The notes beneath the pieces were generated by a model. That model did not search any database, was not told the origin of the DNA, and worked only from the letters and a program-made list of their open reading frames with translations. A stretch of DNA of 60,000 bases from Tubulanus polymorphus (taxonomy: Eukaryota > Nemertea > Palaeonemertea > Tubulaniformes > Tubulanidae): the NCBI RefSeq assembly GCF_964204645.1, contig NC_134025.1, forward strand, positions 19,128,001 through 19,188,000, given 5' to 3'. Shown here one piece after another: positions 1-9,024 of the stretch. How positions within the stretch are numbered: position 1 is the stretch's first letter; each line of letters starts with the position of its first letter. The translations under genes and the position numbers were made by a program.

Positions 1-44
1 TGTTTCAATTCAACTTTGATTTAGCGTTTGGGTTTACTGGAACC

Positions 45-105
45 CGCCAAAAAGACAGAAACCCTCATGTAATTCTGTTGATTATTATTATTATTATTAT
101 AATAA
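45..105 (+). repeat. E-family 5' end fragment with (ATT)n
   Basis: The motif CAGAAACCCT followed by a short spacer, TGTTGATT and a run of ATT matches the 5' ends of the E elements at 29663, 29722 and 44772. The matching 3' end signature lies near 2033-2074, so 45-2074 may be one diverged E element, but the interior does not resemble E1-E5 closely enough to assert this. Confidence 0.45.
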
Positions 106-554
106 ATTTTCCACTTTCCAGCCAAAATTTTTTCATAAAATGTTAATCCTCTCAGATTCGACTACCAACAGCTTATAAACGTAATTTTCAATTCTGTCAG
201 AAATATAACTCAGCGCCTGACCATTTCGAATTTGCGTATAGTAATCTATTATGAATTAATCCTGCATAATTACCGGGTCTAAACAGCGACAAGAATAACG
301 CAAAGAATCGTCATCCATTGATAAAAGTGCACCCCGAAAACCCTAAAATTTATTGGACGACCTTGAACATTAACTCAACCGTAAATCACGGATTCGGACT
401 CACATTAGTCCGGACACGTCAATTCTCGCTATCTCATTCGTATATGAGCGATTCAAAAAGCCGCCATTTTCACCAAGTTGAAACTTGGTGAAGCGCACAG
501 CCAGTCTTAAGTTTTAGTGAATAAATAGAGGCGAGTGCCCTTTCGGCAACTTAT
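106..554. other. AT-rich non-coding stretch, no gene seen
   Basis: I see no long reading frame and no recognisable motif here. It could be the interior of the E-like element suggested by the fragments at 45-105 and 2033-2074. Confidence 0.5.
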
Positions 555-1165
555 ATAGAATTCTACATTGTAAAAAAACATAGGTTTTGCGGGGGCACCT
601 GTGTTCGGTGTGGTCAGTGGCCAAAAAAATCACCAAAAACGTCGAAGATCTATTCGAGCGAAGATTTGCCGTGATCAAATACATGTATAGAAAAGGAATT
701 CATTTTTGGGGAAAAAAACATGCTTTGGGAGTGTTGATTACAAATTGAAAGCCTTGTTTGTTTTATCTTTCATACGACAATAAATCTTTCTGTATCGTCA
801 GATATGTTCTACGAACGGCTTTAACAGTTTTATATGTTTTACACAAGAAATTTGTTCCCAAGTTCTACATTGTAAAAAATGTAGGTTTTGCTGAAGGAAG
901 GCACGCGGTGGCGTGACCAAAGAAAATCACCCAAAATATAATAGACCTTCGAGCAAATTAAGGGACCCCTGATTAAATAAAAAAAATCATTTTCTGCGAA
1001 AAACGTGGGAGTTTGGGAATGTTGATTACATATTGAGAGCCTATTGTTTTATCGATTACACGAGATTAAATTTTTCTGTAGTTAAAAAACGTCAGATGTC
1101 TACAGTAAATCTCATGGCTTCAATAGTTTTATATGTTTTACACTAAAGATTTCTTCCTTAGTATT
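555..1165 (+). repeat. Diverged ~300-bp tandem duplication
   Basis: Two units (about 555-858 and 859-1165) share ordered blocks: TTCTACATTGTAAAAAA and TAGGTTTTGC near the start, GTTGATTACA with TTGAAAGCC/TTGAGAGCC in the middle, and AGTTTTATATGTTTTACAC at the end. They differ by many substitutions and small indels, so the duplication is old. It is non-coding. Confidence 0.7.
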
Positions 1166-1766
1166 ACAACGGGTTGCATGGGTACGGAATTAATGGAACA
1201 ACGGTATTTTAAATACTCAAGCGTATACGAATTTTACTCGAAACGGAAAAGGGGAATAACGTTTGAAAAACGGGAGTAAAAAACACATAAAGATACAATA
1301 TGTTAAAAAACGCACGGCATTTTACTCCCAGGGATTGGCAAAATGAGTTAATTATTCAGTACTTGTTTGGAGCGGGACGGTCATTTTGTAACACGCGGAA
1401 CGCGCGTGCGCGCGCGTTATTCCCCGGGACTCGACCCTTAGTGATGCTGTGAAACCGGCGCGCTTGTTATTCTAAAAAATTCGACCCGTTGCTAAGGGAC
1501 TGTGCTTTTTGTGGGATTCGAATCCAGTCTTCCAATCGGTTTCTACGGAGAAATACGAACTAAAAATTACATTTTTTGACAATATTTTGTGAATTTTCTT
1601 TGTAAATATTCTGAAAATTACACAAAATCATTTTGTTATCCTTCATTCACCTATTTAAACTACCCGTGGGACGCGGCCCGCAAGTTTCAACGAAAGTCCG
1701 ACCGTGACCGTCATTTTCGTTGCCGAATTTAGCCAATGCCCATGTGTCCAACCTACCAGTAGTATT
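1166..1766. other. Non-coding stretch with a CG-rich patch
   Basis: A short CG-dinucleotide run lies at about 1391-1420, otherwise the stretch is AT-rich. No gene-like reading frame is present. It precedes a dispersed repeat at 1767. Confidence 0.4.
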
Positions 1767-1962
1767 AACGAAATTATGGATCAAAACGCGCAAGGAGAGC
1801 ATGTGCGACAGACTAGTTCCTGCAACTGCCACCAGGAGACTTTGAAAGAACCATATCTTCGGTTAAGCCATTTTGGTACTTCGATACTCATTACGTGGTA
1901 GCCCTTGTATGTAGCTGGATCCATATATCCAGCATATTGTTGACCCAGGTTGCGCTTCTTGG
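1767..1962 (+). repeat. Dispersed ~195-bp repeat, copy 1
   Basis: Closely matches 54108-54301, sharing GATCAAAACGCGCAAG, GTGCGACAGACTAGTT, CACCAGGAGACTTTGAAA and GTAGCCCTTGTATGTAGCTG in the same order and spacing. Homology starts abruptly at AACGAAATTAT in both copies and ends soon after the shared CCAGCATATTGTTG. Short open frames on both strands are not convincing genes. The family is unidentified. Confidence 0.7.
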
Positions 1963-2032
1963 AAATAAGTCATATGTTATGAACTGTAGAATTATTTCGA
2001 TGACGCTTCCCAGTGCGTTATATGAACCAGTT

Positions 2033-2074
2033 AGGCAGAAACCCGTAATCGCTGCTATGCAGCTATATTCGATT
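2033..2074 (+). repeat. E-family 3' end fragment
   Basis: Carries AGGCAGAAACCCG, then a short hairpin of GCTGC and GCAGC arms around a 3-base loop, then TATATT. The same signature ends the E elements at about 30753, 32220, 44771 and 49221. GGCAGAAACCC is inverted relative to the GGGTTTCTGC at E 5' ends, forming subterminal inverted repeats. Confidence 0.7.
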
Positions 2075-2146
2075 GTTTGTTGTCCTTACCGACAACACAT
2101 ATGTGTGTAAAAAAAATTATACTGATTATTCCTGTTGCCACAGGTA
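2071..2146 (+). repeat. Hairpin module, copy 1
   Basis: A ~76-bp segment with GTTGTC/GACAAC hairpin arms, then TATGTGTGTAA, then ATTCCTGTTGCC and CAGGT. It recurs almost exactly at 2340-2414, about 270 bp downstream in direct orientation. It resembles in layout, not sequence, the 104-bp module at 29405, 33398 and 40640: hairpin, TGTGTGTAATAAAC, AT-rich spacer, pyrimidine-rich TTTATT and a terminal GCAG. Confidence 0.55.
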
Positions 2147-2339
2147 AAATATTGTTGGATCCATAACTTTATAAGTATATTTTATGATACAAATTGTAAA
2201 ATCCGGGAGTAATCGAATTAAAGTATTTTATGTGGTGTCAGTTAAGTTAGGTGAAGGTACGTTGAAGTTTCATTTCAATCAATATGAAATTATGTTAGAT
2301 TGTTAATATAAGATATGTTGTATGAATAGGCAATGATTC

Positions 2340-2414
2340 ATTGTTTGTTGTCCTTACCGACAACACCTATGTGTGTAATAAACTGATATATTGTTTATTC
2401 CTGTTGCCGCAGGT
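2340..2414 (+). repeat. Hairpin module, copy 2, with AATAAA
   Basis: Direct repeat of 2071-2146. This copy retains TGTGTGTAATAAAC, containing a polyadenylation-type AATAAA, followed by TTTATTCCTGTTGCCGCAG, which resembles a 3' splice acceptor. Two such copies around ~195 bp of non-coding sequence could be terminal repeats of a very small retroelement, but no TG...CA ends or target duplication could be established. Confidence 0.5.
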
Positions 2415-2574
2415 GTGTTGAAGTTGCGTCAGATCGTTGTTTCGAGGCTATTGTTGGTCTCACTCTCAGATCGTGAGGAGTCGGCGAATCACAACTGTAA
2501 GCAGGTCTCCAGGACCCCGAAATCGATCGGTCGCTATCATCTGATTTTTAAGCCGGTCACATAGAATATCTAAT
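2415..2574. other. Unassigned sequence
   Basis: No reading frame or repeat recognised between the hairpin module and the D/R154 repeats. Confidence 0.4.
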
Positions 2575-3569
2575 GTCCTTAAAACTCACCACAATCATAT
2601 ACGATGTCATGAGCTACAACTTTGCAATTGATTGTGGAAACAAAATATGCATAGGTACAAGTATAATATAGAAATGCTAAGTTATTGTTATCATTCAATG
2701 CCCCCCTGGGGACCATACACAAAAGCCAATGACCTTGAAACTGACCCAAATCATAGAACACGTGATGAGCTACAACTTTCCAATTGAATGTGGTAACAAA
2801 ATAGGTATTGATATAATGTGGAAAAACTTTTCCCAGCTACCAATGAGTACTGTTGACACCAAGATGACCACCAAGTTTGTCATATTGGCTGATCAAGTAG
2901 AATGTCACTGAAGACAACTGATGCCTCCACATCGCCTCTGTGTAGATACACCCTGAGCATATATCTAAACGGCTTCCGGTGACCTTGACCTTTGTGACCT
3001 GCAGGCCTCGAAATCTAAACAGTCACTCACGGTATCTAGGGTAACCCATCGTTAAAGTTCAGTAAGTTATCTTAAACCGTTTATGAGTTAGAGCCCAGAA
3101 ATGAAAATTACAAAATGGCTTCCAGTGACCTTGACCAACAACGGTTGAATTTGAAGAAAATCTGTCAAAAGGTTCAGGTGCTAGGGCACGAAAACTACTG
3201 CGGACGGACGGATGGACAGACAGACGAAGTGAATACAGAAAAAATACTTTAAACTTTTCCCAACCTACGAATAAGTACTAATGACACCAAGATGGCCGCC
3301 AATTGCGTGATGATTGGCCGATCAAAAATACCTGTCTCAGGTATAAAATATCCCGTTCCAAAGAATACCCCTCACAAATTGCAATGAGAAATGGCAAACC
3401 AGTAGGAAGCTAGAGGACTCAGAATACGGGCCAAAATTGACAATTTTGAGCATTTGAAAGGTCATAGAACAGCCATCTTGAGTCCGATGGACCAAATGTT
3501 TCTTATGCTGATGGGCCCTTGGGGGATTCAAATATATACAAAAGATCAAGTTAATTGAAGTGTCTTCAA
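2575..3569 (+). repeat. D repeat family, copy 1, 5' part
   Basis: Starts with two ~154-bp R154 units (blocks CATAGAACA, GAGCTACAACTTTCCAATTGA, AACAAAATATG, CCCCCTGG), followed by the D body: ACCTACGAATAAGTACT, CAAGATGGCCGCCAA, AATACCCCTCACAAATTGC, CATCTTGAGTCCGATGGACC, GATGGGCCCTTGGGGG and AGTGTCTTCAAAATT. The same blocks occur in order at 7905-8730, 57421-58036 and 59183-60000. This copy is cut by the LINE at 3570 and resumes at 4976. It is non-coding; reading frames over it are spurious. Confidence 0.8.
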
Positions 3570-4975
3570 AATTGCCTTCAAGTGATATCCGTGCTGATAT
3601 GCCCTTACCACGTTCTGATAATTTAGGCAGTGACCACTCACTTCCGGAGTTTAATAGTCTATCAACTTTTTCTTTAGCAACGCAGGATGAGATAAGGAAA
3701 ATAATAACTAGTTCAGCTAGTAAATCCTGTGAATTGGATCCTAACATCCAACATGGCTTTTAAAAGAGTGTTTAGACGATCTTTTACCAATTATCACAGA
3801 GATAGTTAACCAGTCACTTATTGAGGGCAATGTCCCACTAGACTTTAAGATGGCTCACATACGGCCACTCCTAAAGAAAACTGGACTTAATCCTGAAGTG
3901 CTAAAAAACTACAGACCAGTTTCAAATCTTAGCTTTATTTCAAAGATTTTAGAAAAAGTTGTTAACAGTAGAATTGATGACCATCTAAATATTTCTGGTC
4001 TTAAACCTTGTTTTCAAAGTGCATATTCTAAATTCCATTCGACTGAAACTGCTCTACTTTGAGTTCAATCTGATATATTGGATGCACTTGATTCTGGCAA
4101 TGTTGCTGTTTTAGTTTTATCAGATTTGTCAGCTGCCTTTGACACGATTGATCATTTTATTAGATAGATTGTATAATATGTATAACATTTCTGGCACAGC
4201 ATTTAAGTGGTTTCAGTCTTATTTAAGTGATCGATACCAATCTGTAGTAATTGATGGTAAGCAATCTGCTAAATCAAAGTTGTTTTTTGGTGTTCCTCAA
4301 GGTTCAGTTTTAGGACCTAAGCTTTTCAATATGTATATGAAACCCTTGTCCGAAATAATATCTTCTCATGGACTTGACTTTCATATGTATGCTGACGACA
4401 CCCAACTTTATGTGTTCTTTAAAAAGAATTCAACTGCACAGCAGTTTGCTGCTATTAAGCGTCTTGAAAGTTGCCTGATTGATATTGAATGTTGGCTTAA
4501 GGATAATATGTTGAAACAAAATTGTGACAAAACCGAGTCTTTGTTTTTCTGTTCTCCTCGTTATGTACCACCTACTGATGTACAACTGCATGTTGGCTCT
4601 GTTTATGTAGTACCTGCTCACTTAGTGCGGAATCTAGGTGCTATTTTTGATAGATCCATGTCTATGACGGATCATGTATCATCTGTCATAAAATCCTGTT
4701 ATTTCCATATGAGAAACATTGGTCGTATTCGTAAGTATCTAACTAGGGATTCTACCAAGTCAATTATTCATGCCTTGGTTACATCTAGGCTAGACTATTG
4801 TAATTCTTTGTTATCTAATATCCCGGCGACACAGATTTACAGATTACAAAAGGTACAAAATGTGGCAGCTAGAATAGTTACCCTCACTAAACGAAGTGAA
4901 CACATTTCTCCTGTTTTAGCAGACCTTCATTGGCTGCCAGTCCGCTTTAGAATAGATTTTAATAATAATAATAAT
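3570..4975 (+). pseudogene. 5'-truncated CR1/L2-like LINE reverse transcriptase
   Basis: This is the C-terminal part of a non-LTR retrotransposon ORF2 (reverse transcriptase). Readable blocks include [20 protein letters not shown] (from 3910), FGVPQGSVLGP (4287), the catalytic MYADDTQLY (4387), RSMSMTDHVSSVIKSCYF (4650), IIHALVTSRLDYCNSLL and LADLHWLPVRFRIDF near the 3' end. This order and the LHWLPV tail are characteristic of CR1/L2-group elements. The frame is broken near 3760, by TGA at 4060, and by a small indel near 4155. The upstream RT, endonuclease and ORF1 are absent. The element ends in (AAT)n at 4960-4975 and is flanked by AAAATTGCC / AAAATTTCC, a 9-bp target duplication with one mismatch within D. 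Confidence 0.9.
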
Positions 4976-5245
4976 AAAAATTTCCCTCAAAAAGTTCAAA
5001 AATGTGTAAAAAGTGTTGATTTTGGCAAACAAAAATGGCTGCCAGTCGGCCATATTGATTCCGACAGGGCCTATTTTTGGGCTGAAAAGGTAGGTACATG
5101 AATCTAGGGTAGATACACGTGTAACCCAAATATCAAGCCATTTCATTGAAGGGTCTTAAAACCTTCCCAAAATAACTGCATTCTGTCTACAGACAGACGA
5201 ACGAATGAACGGATGGACGACCAGACAGATGAAAAGTGAGCGCAA
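4976..5245 (+). repeat. D repeat family, copy 1, 3' part
   Basis: Continues D immediately after the LINE: TTTCCCTCAAAAAGTTC, GTGTAAAAAGTG, ATGGCTGCCAGTCGGCCAT, GGGTAGATACACGTGT, then a GACGGACG-like run (5200-5232) and AAAAGTGAGCGCAATAG. Compare the uninterrupted copy at 57756-58036. The terminal hairpin found there is degraded here. Confidence 0.75.
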
Positions 5246-5758
5246 TAGTCCCAAATGGGTTTAAAATCAGACAAAATCTACCCATCAAATAAATCACAGG
5301 ATCAATCCCTATCTTAAGATCTAAAAATACTAAGATCATCAAACTTTCACCCAAATTCATTTGCAAAAATAGAAACCGTATACCCCTACCCTGGAAATTC
5401 TCATTTCCCTCCAGTGTTCTTTCCATATTCGTATGTTTCTTTGGTTACCCTGTTATCATATATATTTTTGCAATTACCTATTCAACCTGCCCATAGGCCC
5501 AATGGGTTATTTCTGCATTGAAAGGTTCTTTTTTGAACCTTTTATTAACAAAAAACAATAACTATCATAAAACTTTGGCGAGACCAGGTGGTTTGAATTT
5601 GACTTTTTCGTAAGGTTTTCAAGCCTTTTTCGTCAATCCAAACACCAAACTTGAAATTGCTTATTGGCTTAACAACGAAGCCCATTAGACATTAACCTAG
5701 GCCCTACAACCTTAAGAGAACGGCTCAAGTCCATTAAAGCATTAAATAGTTCCAGCAG
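5246..5758. other. Non-coding flank upstream of the gypsy element
   Basis: No supported reading frame or repeat was recognised. The last bases before the 5' LTR (AGCAG, 5754-5758) do not match those after the 3' LTR (GAGAA, 17017-17021), so a target-site duplication is not visible. Confidence 0.5.
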
Positions 5759-6142
5759 AGTATCATGCGGTACTTAACACAGCCATACTTTATATATATT
5801 TAGTCTGATTTTGGCTTATAATGTTATGTATTTAAAATAATGAAATGTCTTAATTTGTCATAGTTAATGTTATATCATAAACATATATTCCATATATTGT
5901 ATCTATAAACTTAGTAACAGTTTGTGTCAAACATTTATTAGCACCTGCAATTACTATAATCCCACAGACCTGTGTTGCTAATTGGTGTCTGACACTCAAC
6001 AATTTAAGAGTAGTTATTCTCATATTATATTAATGCCAACATGTCTAAACTGTGAGATACATGTCTAGCAAGTATTGTTTATTTAATAACTATGGCTAAT
6101 TAACTATCAAACTCATGTCTCAGCTAGTTCTCAGCAGATGGG

Positions 6143-6150
6143 TATAAATA
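6143..6150 (+). promoter_or_regulatory. LTR TATA box
   Basis: TATAAATA lies inside the palindrome GGGTATAAATACCC. The same sequence is in the 3' LTR at about 16617-16624. Transcription would be expected to start about 25-35 bp downstream, at the start of the first 68-bp repeat. Confidence 0.65.
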
Positions 6151-6235
6151 CCCATGGAATGGAACTGCAGTCATTCTATTCTGCTGACAATATACTACAT
6201 GAACGAGACCTCTGAGTTGCTCTTTATTTAATTCA

Positions 6236-6243
6236 AGGTAAGC
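6236..6243 (+). promoter_or_regulatory. Candidate splice donor in LTR/R
   Basis: AAG|GTAAGC at 6235-6243 fits the metazoan donor consensus and lies about 60 bp downstream of the predicted start site. It could serve a spliced envelope mRNA using an acceptor such as TTTTTCATTTGTAG ending near 14273. This is inference from motif matches. Confidence 0.4.
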
Positions 6244-6390
6244 CATTTTTATGTCATGTGACCTGAACTCTGGAGATTGTATTAGAGGCATGTTTTGGAG
6301 AAATAATCATTTAATATATCTCTTCAAATGTGCTTTTGATGTATTATACAGAGTCAGATTTATTAGTGGTTAAATCTAGCTTTTGCTTGT

Positions 6391-6396
6391 AATAAA
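6391..6396 (+). terminator. LTR polyadenylation signal
   Basis: AATAAA within GTAATAAAATATC, downstream of the TATA box. The 3' LTR copy at 16865-16870 would act in 3'-end formation of the genomic RNA. Confidence 0.55.
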
Positions 6397-6702
6397 ATAT
6401 CATATTTTAAGCGTCAAATACTATTGCTTTTATAAATATTAAAAATATGTAACTTGTAATTATTATAATATTCATTCTATTCTACTGACAATACACTACA
6501 TGAACGAGACCTCTGAGTTGCTCTTTATTTAATTCAAGGACTGAGAACTAAGGCTCGATGACCGGAAGAAATCCTACGAATCAGAATTATCGATAAACGC
6601 GAAGTTCCCCTGTTCCGTCAACACTTACGACGCAGGAACCTGTAGAAACAAGACTCAAGGGGCTGATAGTTTCAACCACCCGCACCAGACCAGCCTGATT
6701 GG

Positions 6703-7674
6703 GTGATGAACAACACCATGCCTTTGGGTAGAGTAGAAGCTTTTGACGGCCAGTCAGATGTTACGATGTGGTTACGTACATTCGAAACGTATTGTACGCT
6801 GAACAATATTCCGAAAGAAAAACACAATCAATTGATTCCTTTTTATCTCGAAGGGCCAGCGAAAACATGGTTTTATAACCTTGCTACGGCTGAGAGAGAG
6901 ACATACGAAAATATCAAAGATAAATTGGTATTGCGGTTTAAAAAGCATTATTGGGATTCGCTTCATGATCTTAAACAAAGGGAGGCGGAGACGACAGATA
7001 GTTACATCCATCGGGTGGAGCAGGTGTCTGTAGGTGCACCCTCGGAGTTCGTCATCGACATGGCAATCAGAGGGCTAAAACCACATCTCCAGCTGCCAGC
7101 GAGGCTGAACGATCATACATCTTTGGACGATTTAAGACGCCATATGGTGAATGTGCAACGAGCACCGTCAAATGGACCAGCAGTAGCAGCGGCTACAAAT
7201 ACATCTGGGAAGTCTACGTTAATTTTGACGGCAATCAACAAATTGACGCAAGCCATACAAGCAAATTCGGATAATGGATTAAGGACAATGGACAGTATGT
7301 CTCAGGTACAGGAAAATACAGAGAATGTTCGAGCAGCAGTTGCAGCCGCAAGCTATCAGCCGACACGTCGACATAACACCTATCAACCGACACAAGTTTC
7401 CTCTTGTGGACGCTGTGGTAAGTTACACGATTCTGGTGCTTGTTATGCTAATGGCAAAAAATGTTTTAACAGTGGCAAACCGGATCATTTTCAGCAAAAA
7501 TGTAGATCAGAAGAAAATAGTTTTCGGAACCAACAACAAGGGTCTGGTTCTTATAATCAGGCTAATTCAGGAAGACCTATTAGGGGTCACCAATTTAATG
7601 ACCAACGTTACAGTCGATCTGAACATAGGCCAAATCAGGGTTCTAGTAGCTTCCGTAGCAATTCACGTCATTGA
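6703..7674 (+). CDS. gag: Gag-like polyprotein of the gypsy element
   Basis: The 323-residue frame starts at ATG 6703, 160 bp after the 5' LTR. Residues ~10-150 have the retrotransposon capsid pattern, including FDGQSDVTMWLRTFE, YLEGPAKTWFYNL and a later DHTSLDDLRRHMV. The C-terminal part has two zinc knuckles: C235-C238-H242-C247, and a second at C254, H262, C267 whose second ligand position holds Ser257, so that knuckle looks defective. A Gly/Ser/Arg/Gln-rich tail follows. TGA ends the frame at 7672-7674, and the same frame continues open into protease-like sequence. Gag would package element RNA into cytoplasmic particles. Element-encoded, not a host gene. Confidence 0.88.
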   Translation: MMNNTMPLGRVEAFDGQSDVTMWLRTFETYCTLNNIPKEKHNQLIPFYLEGPAKTWFYNLATAERETYENIKDKLVLRFKKHYWDSLHDLKQREAETTDSYIHRVEQVSVGAPSEFVIDMAIRGLKPHLQLPARLNDHTSLDDLRRHMVNVQRAPSNGPAVAAATNTSGKSTLILTAINKLTQAIQANSDNGLRTMDSMSQVQENTENVRAAVAAASYQPTRRHNTYQPTQVSSCGRCGKLHDSGACYANGKKCFNSGKPDHFQQKCRSEENSFRNQQQGSGSYNQANSGRPIRGHQFNDQRYSRSEHRPNQGSSSFRSNSRH

Positions 7675-7833
7675 AGACGCGGGCCTATCCAAAGGCAAAT
7701 GAATACACCTACGGATAGGCGGGTAGATGACAAACCAGTCGTTAACACGACGGTTCCTATGGAAAGAAATACTTGCGTGGTCACTGTTAACAACAAGAGC
7801 CCCAAGGGGCACAATGGCCAGCCTGTCAGATTT
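7675..7833 (+). pseudogene. N-terminal protease-region fragment
   Basis: In the same frame as gag after its TGA, about 50 codons remain open and are Arg-, Asn- and Thr-rich before meeting unrelated repeats. Protease homology resumes on the far side of the insertion at about 10154, in NALIDSGAQICCVS. I infer that this stretch joined directly to 10154 before the nested repeats entered. The exact left insertion boundary between about 7825 and 7905 is uncertain. Confidence 0.6.
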
Positions 7834-7904
7834 GCTTTTTATAAATGATGTAATCTGTGGGTTATATTTATCAATATACACTCCCTGCTCAATATCATTT
7901 ACAT

Positions 7905-8730
7905 AGTAAACAGGAATGAATGTAATATAGAAATACTAAGTTATTGTATTGTTCAACGCCCCTGGTGGCCATATACAAAAACCAATGAGCTTAAAAATCA
8001 CCAAGATCATAGACCATGTCATGAGCTACAACTTTCCAATTGATTGTCGTAGCAAAATATGCATAGGTACGAATGTAATATAGAAATACTAAGTTATTGT
8101 ATTGTTCAACGCCCCCTGGTGGCCATAAACAAAAACCAATGAGCTTGAAACTCACCTCGATCATAGAACATGAGCTACAACTTTCCAATTGATTATAGTT
8201 GCAAAATATGCTTAAGTATCAATTATGATGTGGAAAAACTTTTTTCCACCTACGAATGAGTACTGATGACTCCAAGATGGCCGCCAAGTGCGTCATAATT
8301 GCCTGGTCAAAAATACCCTCTCGGATATAAAAGATCCCTTTCCAAAGAATACCCATTACAAATTGCAATGAAACATGGCACACCATTAGAAAGCTACAGT
8401 ACTCAGAATTCAGGCCAAAATTGACATTTTTGGGAACAAAAAAGGTCACAGGACGGCCATCTTGAGTCCGATCGACCCAATTTTTCTCATGCCGATGGGC
8501 CCTCGGGGGAAACAAATATATACGAATGATCAAGGTTATTGATAAAAGTGTCTTCAAAATTTCGCTAGAAAACTTCAAAAATGTGTAAAAAGTGCTGATT
8601 TTGGCCAACAACAATGGCTGCCAGTCGGCCATCTTGAATCTGACAGGGCCAGTTTTTGGCCTGTGTCTAGGGTAGATACACGTATAAACCAAATATCAAG
8701 ACATTACCTTGAAGCCTCTTCAAAACTTTG
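7905..8730 (+). repeat. R154 tandem units plus D body, copy 2
   Basis: Two or more R154 units with a 154-bp period (AACGCCCC at 7954, AACGCCCCCTGG at 8108), then the D body in its usual order: ACCTACGAATGAGTACTGATG, GATGGCCGCCAAGTGCGTC, CATCTTGAGTCCGATCGACC, GATGGGCCCTCGGGGG, GTGTAAAAAGTGCTG and GGGTAGATACACG. The terminal hairpin is missing, replaced at about 8731 by a LINE tail. Confidence 0.8.
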
Positions 8731-8835
8731 GAACTCTCACGAACTATCTAGATGGTTATTTCTCGACCTCAATAGCTTCAAGACCCATCTCAAAACAACT
8801 TTGTTCCATGCAGCATACCATTAACTCTCGGAAAG
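8731..8835 (+). pseudogene. Short LINE (CR1/L2-like) C-terminal tail
   Basis: One frame reads LNSFKTHLKTTLFHAAY, the usual extreme C-terminus of CR1/L2 reverse transcriptases (SLxSFKxxLKTxLF). It follows D sequence directly at TTCAAAACTTTGG, so it is a very short 5'-truncated LINE insertion, then AT-rich sequence. Only about 30 codons remain. Confidence 0.6.
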
Positions 8836-9024
8836 CGAATTGTATTTAACATTTTTTTGGCAGAATAAAATTTGATTGAATTTGCAATTCGGGCACATGG
8901 CTAATTAGCATATCAAGGTCATACATCCGATTTGGTAAAACCATTTTTTTCGCGAACCTTGCGCAATTGTCAAGGATGAATTTTCTGTAGAGCAAATAAA
9001 AATTCCTCCCAAACACCAAATCAA
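8836..9024. other. Unassigned sequence in the nested insertion
   Basis: AT-rich, with no gene-like frame. Possibly LINE 3' untranslated sequence followed by flank. Confidence 0.35.

Larger units (their letters stand above)
5759..6542 (+). repeat. 5' LTR of errantivirus-like Ty3/gypsy element
   Basis: A 784-bp direct repeat of 16233-17016 with only four substitutions seen by eye. The ends are AGT...ACT, as in some Ty3/gypsy LTRs. It contains a TATAAATA box (6143-6150), an AATAAA signal (6391-6396), and a 68-bp segment occurring twice (6171-6238 and 6472-6539), the first copy ending in CAAGGTAAGC, a good splice-donor match. U3, R and U5 can be placed from the TATA box and poly(A) signal. Confidence 0.93.

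Noticed and set aside
2579-2911. Small frames over R154/D repeats (also 7991-8692, 57627-57902, 59789-59983)
   Set aside because: The same frames recur in all D copies with different breaks; the repeat is non-coding.
6543-6600. Primer-binding site after the 5' LTR
   Set aside because: No clear TGG-initiated tRNA 3'-end match was seen near 6543; left unassigned.
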